Part shown: in pieces, positions 9,978-17,980 of the stretch
Numbering within the stretch: the first letter of the stretch is position 1
How the letters are laid out: the number at the start of each line of letters is the position of its first letter
From: Chara braunii
Lineage: Eukaryota; Streptophyta; Charophyceae; Charales; Characeae
Length of the DNA stretch: 23,864 bases
Direction: 5' to 3'
Assembly (NCBI GenBank): GCA_003427395.1
Contig: BFEA01000186.1
Location: 2,182,813 to 2,206,676 of the forward strand
Program-made: the position numbers and the translations under genes
The notes under the pieces: model-generated
The model's input: the letters and a program-made list of their open reading frames with translations, nothing else
Databases searched by the model: none
Told to the model about the DNA's origin: nothing

Positions 9978-10038
9978 GAGGGCTCAGTCTCCTGATGAGT
10001 TGGTGAAACTCCGACGAAACAGTTTGTCACAGCTCCTC
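9978..10038 (+). ncRNA. Hammerhead ribozyme motif, type I, short helix III
   Basis: CTGATGA (9992-9998) is followed by helix II GTTGG/CCGAC (9999-10003 with 10011-10015, one G-U pair) closed by a 7-nt loop. GAAA follows at 10016-10019. Helix III is only CA/TG (10020-10021 with 10025-10026) with loop GTT, and the cleavage triplet GTC ends at 10028. The invariant core CUGAUGA...GAAA...UH is complete, with the expected G-C at 10.1/11.1. Helix I is weaker: GAGGGCT (9978-9984) pairs with AGCTCCTC (10031-10038) through one bulged U, but the bases next to the core do not pair. Family knowledge: hammerheads with such tiny helix III occur in Penelope-like elements and small retroposons and tend to cleave as dimers. 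Activity here is inference. Confidence 0.72.
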
Positions 10039-10061
10039 GTTTGTTGTCCTCATCTCTCTCT

Positions 10062-10083
10062 CTGCCTACGGTTTACCGGGCAG
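10062..10083 (+). other. Compact hairpin after the ribozyme
   Basis: CTGCC (10062-10066) pairs with GGCAG (10079-10083), then CGG (10069-10071) pairs with CCG (10076-10078) across a TTTA loop, leaving a bulged TA. The hairpin sits between the hammerhead motif and the (TA)n tract. It is placed where a retroelement's structured 3' end would be. Confidence 0.6.
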
Positions 10084-10240
10084 TTCTGTTTGTGACGATA
10101 TATTATTTTTAGGGTCACCAGCCCGTACGCACGGAGGTCCCCGGGCAGACCTTCGTACGTACGGGTGTTCGGGGTCCCGTACGGGGTCCGAACCCGACGG
10201 CATTCGGCCCCCGCCAAAAATTATTTCGAGGCTTCAAAAT

Positions 10241-10620
10241 AATATTTTTTTTCTGAATTGTTTTTGTGAGTTCTCTATAATGTGAGGTACATGCCTTTAA
10301 ATTTTCAAGTTATTTGGATCAGCCAAATAAGAATTAAAAATCGCCAAAGATGGCGGTGTCAAAACGTGCTCGCCCACGTTTTTTTTCACTTTTTGCTTTT
10401 TGTTTTCACTTTAGTTCGGGTCTAAACAATTTTATTATTTTTTAAAATTTTTTTAGTGGTTTTTGTATTATGTGAAATACACATCTGTAATTTTTTAGGG
10501 CATTTAGCTATGCCAAAAAAAAGAAAAAAATCGCCAAAGATGGAGGTGTCGAAAACATACTCGCGCACTCACTAAATTTAATTCTCTTTTTATTTTTATT
10601 TATTTTTATTATTAGTATTT
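10241..10620. repeat. ~190-bp internal tandem repeat of the 0.8-kb element
   Basis: AAATCGCCAAAGATGG recurs with exactly 190 bp offset (10341 and 10531 at TCGCC). It is preceded in both copies by a related TATNATGTGA..TACA block and followed by GGTGTC and CTCGC(C/G)CAC blocks. The copies are diverged outside these anchors. Confidence 0.78.
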
Positions 10621-10745
10621 GTTCTCGGTGTTTTGTTTTTATTTCAAATTTGGTAAGGAATTCAGAAGTAATGCTCAGGCAAATCTTATTTAATTTAGTT
10701 TTTTGCATAACATATCTTTTTTTTCAGATTTTTTTGATGATTATG

Positions 10746-10777
10746 TTTTTTTTTTTTTGGGGGGGGGGGGGGGGGGG
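10746..10777. repeat. (T)13(G)19 homopolymer junction
   Basis: A run of 13 T is followed immediately by 19 G. The G-run can form quadruplexes and is a frequent source of sequencing and assembly error, so its exact length is uncertain. Confidence 0.9.
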
Positions 10778-10877
10778 TCCACGTTCGGCCCGAACGGCTG
10801 AACGCATCCCCAAGGGGTCCCATATTCGGGGGTTCGGGTTCGGGAGTTCGGGTCAACCCGAACGCCGGTCGCCCCCT

Positions 10878-10911
10878 GTATATATATATATATATATATA
10901 TCTGTTTGTGA

Positions 10912-10974
<63 letters not shown>
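10878..10974. repeat. (TA)n microsatellite, split by the direct repeat
   Basis: (TA)n runs at 10878-10900 and 10914-10974 flank the second copy of the 19-bp direct repeat. Confidence 0.93.
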
Positions 10975-10975
<1 letters not shown>

Positions 10976-11127
10976 GTCTCTAGAGTAGTAATAATAGAGT
11001 GATATTAGATATTAGATACAATGATAAAATTAAGAATAAATCAAATCATTTTTACCAATATTCAATTTACTTATGATTGATTTGTGAAATTTTGATCGTG
11101 AATTCTCTTGATAAATATATATTTATG

Positions 11128-11158
<31 letters not shown>

Positions 11159-11788
11159 TAAAGGGTTATAAATACGAGACGATCGCTTCTCTCAATCACA
11201 GTGAGACTCCTTTCAACCATATATCTTGTGATCGCAAACAAGTCAAATTCAGAGTTCGGACCACAAACATACATGCAATCACATCAAAGATTCAACAAAA
11301 AACCCATGTACTACACGGGGTCAACTTCAACCATTCTCTGCACTCATACCCTTTGCTTTAGCCACACAAGCCTCAACCTTTGTCCAACCTTTCATAATAA
11401 AGTACTCGGTATCTTTGTTGAATGACCATTCAATAAAGTCCTGATGAAAACCCAACAAAACAGATCAAACCACAAAGGCTAAAGTCTTTAGGTCGAGTAG
11501 CGAGAGCGGATTGGAGATGAGTCAGCAACTGACATGTTATCAGTGATAATAAATGATGATCCTCGTGGGATCAAGCTAAATCTAGTTCAAAATCCTGAAT
11601 CAAAATGTCCAACGAAGGCCTGTAGCACAAAATAGACCAATGTTCAAAGTTAGACTATCAGTGTATAGAGAATGAATGTTCATAACACGTTCTCACTCGA
11701 GATTCTTCTGATAACTAGGTCTAAGCCTACCTTTAAGCCCGTGTCCAAGAAGAGGCAGAATCTATTTCCTTTAAACAAGGAAAATTTA
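10975..11788. other. AT-rich gene-free stretch
   Basis: Another (TA)n tract is at about 11128-11153. CTGATGA at 11441 lacks the other hammerhead elements. No domain is recognised in the short open frames. Confidence 0.5.
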
Positions 11789-12300
11789 GGCAGCGCATCC
11801 TGTAGGGAAAATGCCTTCTTGGAATTTATACTAGCCCGAATATGAAAGGTTGAAATAATCCTCAACTCTGGAAAGTCAAATTTTGTCTTACTCCCTGAAT
11901 TAGTGAAAATGTGGGCAACATCTCCTTAAGAAAAATAGACTTCCCAGATTTATACTAAGTCAGATACGAACTTCAAAATAAGCCTTGAGTTAATTCAAAA
12001 CAAAAGTCAACTAACTCCTTAGATTTGTAAAAATTTCGGCAACATTCCTGAAGTTCAGAATTTGAAATAACTTTTAACTTCCTAAAGTCAAATTTTGTCT
12101 AACTCCCTAAATTAACAAACACTTGGGCAACACCCTCTTTAGAAAAGAAGACTTTTCAGATTTTTACTAAGCCATATATAAAATTTAGACAAGTTGAATT
12201 TTGAAAAGTCGAAATTTGACCAATTCCTTGGTTTCGTAGAAATTTCGGCAGCGCTTGCCATATTTCCAATATTTATAGTAAGCCAAGTATAACAAATGAT
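11789..12300. repeat. Degenerate ~125-bp minisatellite, about 4-5 units
   Basis: A (C/G)GGCA(A/G)C(A/G) anchor recurs at about 11789, 11914, 12038, 12126 and 12247 (spacings 125, 124, 88, 121). Units share the order: GGCAACA, then a GACTTCCCAGATTTATACTAAG-like block, then AAAGTCAAATTTTGTC, then CTAACTCCCTAAATTA. The third unit lacks about 35 bp. The array is non-coding and AT-rich. Confidence 0.75.
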
Positions 12301-12580
12301 CCCAGAAAATGCGAGAATTGACCTAAGAAGCAAAAAACTAGCTAAAAAATGCAGGAATTGAACTAACTCCTATAACTCTAGCACGTGACGAGCAACTAAA
12401 GCAATGACCTCTCAAACTGCAACTCAGACTAAGTAAAGCTCTCACTCAGCCGCATGTAAGGCCAAACCACAATCGTAAGTACTGTCACTAACTCGAAGGT
12501 CAAACCTTGTCAAACAATAGTTCATAGTTTTTCTATGATTTATCATTTATACACAACTTACATAGGACGTAAAGCTAGAC
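12301..12580. other. AT-rich spacer between two minisatellite arrays
   Basis: No gene is seen. 12486-12540 may hold a very decayed unit of the following array (GTCAAACAATAGTTCATAG). Confidence 0.4.
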
Positions 12581-13310
12581 CATCCAACTTAGGAACAATT
12601 GTCTAGCTCAACCATTGAATATACACAAACACAGGGTACCACAACTTTTCTCTTCTTTGGGCATGTGGCTGGGCCGTCCAACCTAGTGGCCCTAAACTAT
12701 TTAAAATAGTAAAGTAATATACATCTTTCTGCACTTACTCTTTTAAGGTAGCATATGACTGAACCGTTCAACTTAGAAACGAGGTTCAACCTGCCCCTTC
12801 TTACCATCAGTTTATTCTTAATTGATACTCTCTTCAGTTTGTGATAAGCTCTAATCAGACCATCCAATCTTGTGGAACAATTGTTTTACTGGTCTGTTCA
12901 TAGGTAAAATAGTATAAGAGTATACACAAATTTACCATTTTGGTTCGAGCAAGTGCGTGACTCTAGACTATACTATTCAAACTTATGGAACAATTGTCCA
13001 GTCCTTCGCCTGATCCTCCCTCAAAATACAACAAAAAAAAGTTCGAGTCATCCAAAGTTATGGAACAATTGCTCAAACTCCCTCTTTCAGAAACAAAAAA
13101 ACATAAGAAAAACCAAAAATAAAACAAGGCGACCAACCCATCCAAAATTATGGAATAATTGTTTGGTCCCTGAAAAGGCAATCAAGGACAACCCTCGCAA
13201 GTCAGAGCAATAAAACCATCCAAACTTATGGAACAATTGTCTGGTCCTCCCGACAGTCAGAATAAGACACAACACTGGGTCATCCATCTTAGGAACATTG
13301 CCCAACCTTT
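12581..13310. repeat. Degenerate minisatellite with ACAATTGT core, nine units
   Basis: CCATCCAAACTTATGGAACA-like blocks followed by ATTGTC recur at about 12581, 12675, 12765, 12861, 12975, 13049, 13140, 13217 and 13281, with spacings of about 64-115 bp. Most units keep the palindrome ACAATTGT or a one-base variant directly after ATGGA, and then TGGTCC or a similar block. Spacer length varies much more than the block. Short frames across it on both strands (about 12953-13425) simply translate the repeat. Confidence 0.8.
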
Positions 13311-14634
13311 GGTTGACCCGGTCAATAGCAAGCAACACCACCTTTCTCCCACCTTTCTCCAGATGCAAACCCTTTTCACAATCTGACTTCAGACAAACAA
13401 GAAAAACGAAATTGGGATTGCGCATTCATTCATTTCCTTACGTCTAACTTAAGTCCTGAAAGTTAATCACAAAGTCAAATATGAAACACATGCAGTATAC
13501 TCCGTCAAACCACAGAAGTATGCACAAATATCGGTTATAACTATGTTTATAGAAGAAAGAAGTTTTACCTTTCAATTCTCTGTCTCTATAACTTCTCCTG
13601 AGTTCTAGCAGAGCTCTCGCAATCGGTGGGCAGACTCCCCACAGAGTCTTGATGCGGTCCTACGGGTTGCAATCCCGCCTGCCGCCTTCCTCTCATAACC
13701 ACAAACTAAACTTAGAGTAAGAAGGACATAAGGAAAGGTTTTCAGACGCTCGAGATACAAGGAAGGGAGTGACTCAACTCGCAGGAGAGGACCTTGTTGC
13801 CTTGATGCGCCTAAGGACCCCACAATGATGGCCAAAACGAGCAAGAGTTCGGTCACACTCAAATTTAACTCTCAATCGTTGACTTTCTGACGACCCTCCA
13901 GATTGCAACAATACTCCCCTTTAACGAGTTCACTCCCTCTTCTTTTTTGGTTGCCCCTTTTTTCCTGATGCACTCAGCTCACGTTGTACGCACAGTATCG
14001 TGCGCCCGTTAGCAGAGTCCCGAACAAATCTTATGCTGGATCATGAAAAGGTACGTGCCCTTCTTGCCTCATTGTTGCTGCTGACTCCGGGCAAGTGAGC
14101 GCCTACTTCATTCTCCTTTACTTTCCTCTTTTTCCTACTCTGACAGCGTATTCCCCATGCATGACCGCACCTGACCTTCAACTTTGGCCAGGTTCACTTA
14201 GAGTCAGATAGAAGACAATCACAAGTAGCACAAGAATAGGGAACGGAAGGAGATTGCGGTTAGGATTAGCATGTTCGACCCACGAGAGGAAACCCACAAA
14301 CGGAAAGCAACAGTGGTGTACGGGAAGTCGGGAGCATAAAGCATCGGTGTTGTGCTACCAGCGGAGCTTCTATGAAAGGAACGACCAATACCACTGGTTT
14401 GGTGGTTTCGAGCATCACTGGGAGCATAGAAGAACGTTAGGAAGAAAATGCAATTCTACGCCGATAAAAAAAGGCAACGATTTAGCATTGGGAATCGTCA
14501 TCTTAGCAAAAGTATTAAGCAACCGAAAGTTTATTTCTTCTCCTCATAAAAATGCGCAACTTGAGTGTGAAACTTCTGCTAAAATACGGAACTATACATC
14601 ACTACCCCGATATTTTTTTTCCCCTCCCTTGCAG
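13311..14634. other. Gene-free stretch, weakly supported short frames only
   Basis: A - strand frame at 13862-13605 starts MSVTELLLVLAIIVGSLGAS, a hydrophobic start like a signal peptide, but nothing else supports a gene and the rest is Arg/Leu-rich without a motif. 14254-14634 is open on the + strand but has no recognisable domain. The sequence changes from AT-rich to mixed composition near 13600. Confidence 0.45.
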
Positions 14635-14859
14635 AACTCTCTGAATCCACGCACCAACTCAATGGACGTACCATCCAATCCGATCTCGTCGTTAGATCCG
14701 CAACATCCCAAAACCTCCGTTCAGAATTTTCCCCCGCTCGATTCCACCCAGAAACGGGTGAGATCGACGATTTTCATTCTCAGTTATTCTCCTTTCCCCG
14801 CCATACCTTCGCGCACAACATTTTCTACTAATCTCTCGTTCTACTAACTTTTTATTCAG
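14635..14859 (+). other. Exon-intron-like block
   Basis: A T/C-rich tract ending TTGCAG at 14634 is followed by an ATG at 14662 and 32 codons (MDVPSNPISSLDP...NFPPLDSTQKR) ending at AAACGG|GTGAGA. The GT at 14758 opens a candidate 102-bp intron that closes with CTACTAACTTTTTATTCAG at 14859, an excellent branch-site plus acceptor. After splicing, the next frame soon meets a stop. An 'NFPPL' motif is common near the N-terminus of plant LINE ORF1 proteins, so this may be the start of LINE B ORF1. Alternatively it is a host 5' exon captured upstream of it. Confidence 0.4.
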
Positions 14860-15302
14860 TCTAACATCATATGTGGGTTCGTCCGACATTAAAACCCCTC
14901 CGCAGGCTCTTCCCCTTCGCTCGATCCCGTCAAAATGTTAGTCCTCCGTTTCACCCATACCTATTTGTTCGCCATTTTCACCGCAACCTCTCTCTTACTA
15001 ACTCATGATCTATTGATCCATTGCTAAAACTAACGCTACCACTGAGCTCACTCGGTCCACAAACCTTAGATTTGCATCTTTCCCCGCCCGAATTCATTAA
15101 GGATCAGGCGTGATAGATGGTTACAACCCCCACTTTCCCTTCACCTTCTTCGCCATCCCCGTTCTTGTCGTGCGTGCATCCGACGCATTTTCGCGCCCAA
15201 ATTCGGACTTCTTCCGCTGCTTCCCTTTGCTAAAAATTAGCGACCGCTGTGTTTTTTTTCGTCGCGTCCGTTGCCTCTCGCTTGCCATCCCTCCTTGCTG
15301 TA
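14860..15302 (+). other. Probable LINE B leader or interrupted ORF1 start; no gene
   Basis: This is pyrimidine-rich, non-coding sequence with several AG acceptor-like sites, ending TTGCTGTAG at about 15302, where the ORF1 reading starts to look protein-like. The element's true 5' end could not be placed, and no copy of the sequence following the 3' A-tail was found upstream. Confidence 0.35.
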
Positions 15303-16977
15303 GTGCCCGGTCCCAGGACTGCTCGCTTTCTCCCAAAGAAGGTTAAGGACGATATTGTGAGAGTTTATGAGGACTCTAAACCTCAGGAATGAAGTTTTGA
15401 CGCCGGGTCATTCAGTCGGGGTAGACTCAAGGTAGAAAGCCCAGATGTTGTCTCTTACGTTGCAAAGAGCAGGGCAATTGCCTTTTGGTTGGTAACCAAA
15501 AGGCATGACTCCGAGTCAATTACCTTGGGTTCAACCGAGTATAGGCTAGAATTCAAACCTTGGCTTACGAAAGCCCAATTAAGGGACCAAAGGAGCGAGG
15601 AGGAACACGCTGTCTTATGGGTTGTTGCCGTTCAAGTCCCCCTTGACTCCTTCATCTATCTGGAGGCACGAATCCGCAAGGCTACAGGCCCCGTAATTAG
15701 AACTTACCCGGTCGAAGCCGATCGTCAGAAGTCGTCGCTAATTAATATCAAATTTGACCTAGAACATGACGCTAGAGCTAACATGAAGGATAAGATAACC
15801 GTAATTACAGCGGAAGGAGACAAACTTTCGGTCAGCTTGGCCTGCTCGGATACACCAAGATGTCGCAGATGCAGAGCGTTCTTCCATAAAGAAGCATAGT
15901 GCAGACGTACTGCTTGTCAACGACAAGATCCGAATACACAGCAAGTTTCAGGCCAGGTTCCAAGCTACTCACAAGCGGCGACCTCTGCTCCACTGTATCA
16001 AGGTCCGATGGGGCCGAGCGCCTCGCAAATCTCACAAACCGTCATATCAGGAGTTCCGAATATGGGCCAACAACAAGGGTTCCAACCCTATCAGAGTGTG
16101 CAGCTCAATCCGACCTTCTCTCTCGGTTCTGCCCCCAAGGCAACTTCCCTCCAATGCTCCAGTCACTAGGCAATGATGCCATGGCTATCCCAGGCATATG
16201 CACCATGGCTCCAACACGTTCAACAACAAGTACTTGTTCGCCCCAACTTGGGGGGCCTGGCGGCCGGACCAACAGGGTTCTTTGAAGCTCAAGCGAGCTT
16301 TCCCAACTTCCCTGGTCCTCCTCCCCCTCAGGGGGATTCAACTCGCGTCGTTCCTGGGGAAGTTGAAGGTACCCCTCGTCAGAGTACTCACGATGGAGCG
16401 CGTGCAGAAGTTGTTGAAGGAACTGAGGAGATAGCAACAAGTGCAGCACATGTAACTAGCAGCAGCCAACAACTTCGTTCGAGACCCCCTCCGATGGGTA
16501 AGCAGCGTAGGTTGAGCTATGACTCAACTACTGGATTGGGCTTGGATGGCGAGAAATCGGAGTCCTCTCTCCCACGCTCGGAGGACTCTCAGAAGCCAGT
16601 TTGTGGACGTGGGGACTTCAGGTTGCAAGACCACACGCAGAAGGACACCCATCGCTTTGGCACGAGGTCAGATTCAATACGTTGGCAGGCGAGTTCTACC
16701 TCTATTTTGTACAATCGTTCGCAACAACACTTGGGTGATTGCCTGGACGACTCCGGACGAGATTCCCGCTTTCGTAAGTATTCCATGCCCAGAACAGCCT
16801 ATGCCTTTAGCTATGGTCTCTCTCATTTGGTCAACAATCAACGACCGTTTTGTCTTTCGGTTGATGCCGGAATTGCAAATGCCCCGCCTTATCAAAGACA
16901 GTCCGGATGACATTGATAAGAAGGTTATCTTTCACCTTCCTATTATGGATTCCAGATTTGTCCCTGGTCAACTGTAA
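15303..16977 (+). pseudogene. LINE B ORF1: nucleic-acid-binding protein with CCHC knuckle, degraded
   Basis: One frame reads ARFLPKKVKDDIVRVYEDS, then KSRAIAFWLVTKRH, LWVVAVQVPLDSFIYLEARI and NIKFDLEHDARANMK. This is the pattern of plant LINE ORF1 RNA-binding domains. It then reaches CRRCRAFFHKEA*C: a CX2CX4HX4C zinc knuckle whose fourth gap residue is a TAG stop (15897-15899). A Gln/Pro/Ser-rich tail follows (MGQQQGFQPYQ, QAYAPWLQHVQQQ), typical of a disordered linker. Further in-frame stops are TGA 15390-15392 and TAG 16167-16169. After a frameshift in about 16540-16740, WTTPDEIPAFVSIPCPEQP continues to TAA at 16975. The product would be an RNA chaperone packaging the LINE RNA. The ATG is not certain; 14662 is a candidate. 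Confidence 0.75.
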
Positions 16978-17254
16978 AAGTTAGAGTCAGAAAGACTCCG
17001 TCTCATTCTCCTTTCATGGATTACATAGGGTAAAAAACGAGAACTATCACAGATTAGAGCCCCTCCCCTCTTATCGGCTCAATTGCTGTGTGATGTGTAT
17101 AATCATTTCCTGGCAGACAGGAAATTGAACTCGATGTTTGTCCGTTCTTACCTTCTGAAAGCAAGGTTGCCTAACCCTCAGGGAAGATCTTCCTTACGAG
17201 GTAACAGCTTGCAAACCTTTCCTCAAATCCAAGGTACCGGGGCTGTGGGCAGGA
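16978..17254 (+). other. ORF1-ORF2 spacer of LINE B
   Basis: This 277-bp spacer has stops in all frames. No ribosome re-entry element or promoter can be recognised. Confidence 0.6.
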
Positions 17255-17980
17255 ATGGGCAGGCTTAGACTTGCCACATGGAATGTTAGGGGATTGAGAG
17301 ATACATCAGGCAAACACAAGAGGGATAGGTTGAAATCCTGGATATTCGACAATAACATCCAGATTGAGTGCATTCAAGAGACTAAGCTAGGGGAGGAGAA
17401 AATCTCTGCCTTGGGTAACTGGTGGGACAAACCACAATTGTGGTCCCCAACTGTAGGAATGAGAGGGGGTGTTGCTCTGTTGGTCCACCGCAATATATAT
17501 TTAGAAATAATTGATTTTTATGCAAATCTCTAGGGTCGGTGGGCATGGTTGAAATGTTGGTTGGATGGTAAGATCTGGGTAATTACCACAGTTTATTCGC
17601 CGGTTGAAATCTATGCTCGGGCTCGCTTCTTCTCATAATTAATGAATAGAATTCCAGAAGGCGAGCACCTAGTCGTCACAAGCAATTGGAAGATTTCCCT
17701 GGGTTTAACAAAATTTGGCAGATTCTCTGAGGATAAGGCAGTATTGTCTGCCTTAATGGAAAACCTGGATCTTATCGACCCGTTTAGACTAACCCACCCT
17801 GACGTGAATGGCTCCACATGGTTTTCTCACAGTCGGGCTCAACATGGCACAATAGAACGTAGATTATATTTTTTTTTAATCTCGTCCACGCTATGGGATT
17901 CTGTTGAGTATATATCTGAAAGCATGTCCGACCATAAGCCAATATGTTTACACTTAGCCACGTCGGAGATCAAGAACGGT
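17255..17980 (+). pseudogene. LINE B ORF2: APE-type endonuclease domain, degraded
   Basis: It starts MGRLRLATWNVRGL (Asn10), then IECIQETKL (Glu42) and GGVALLVHRNIY. These are the first two metal-site motifs of the exonuclease-endonuclease-phosphatase fold. Further on are VITTVYSP, LVVTSNWKISL and the final MSDHKPI (SDH at 17927-17935). Two in-frame stops interrupt it: TAG 17531-17533 and TAA 17636-17638. The usual GDxN motif reads TSNW, losing the Asp, and the usual RLDxxLIS reads RRLYFFLISS, losing another Asp. An intact domain would nick the target DNA to prime reverse transcription; this one cannot. It is in the same frame as the RT domain. Confidence 0.88.

Larger units (their letters stand above)
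10085..10919. mobile_element. ~0.8-kb element between 19-bp direct repeats in a (TA)n site
   Basis: TCTGTTTGTGACGATATAT occurs at 10085-10103 and again at 10901-10919. Between them lies a distinct insert with GC-rich ends full of CCGTACG, TTCGGG and CCCGAAC motifs, an AT-rich core, and a right end running into (TA)n. The simplest reading is an insertion next to or into a (TA)n tract that duplicated the 19-bp target. The ends are rich in mutually complementary CCCGAAC/GTTCGGG words but do not form one clean terminal inverted repeat. There is no coding capacity, so the element is non-autonomous. Its class is unknown. Confidence 0.55.

Noticed and set aside
11441-11475. CTGATGA, possible second hammerhead
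   Set aside because: There is no complementary helix II, no GAAA at the right place and no cleavage triplet. It is a chance match.
12581-13310. CRISPR-like array
   Set aside because: Repeats are degenerate, spacing ranges from 64 to 115 bp, there are no cas genes, and the context is eukaryotic.
13605-13862. - strand frame with a signal-peptide-like start
   Set aside because: It has 85 codons, no domain, no supporting context, and lies in repeat-rich DNA. It is mentioned only under the gene-free stretch.
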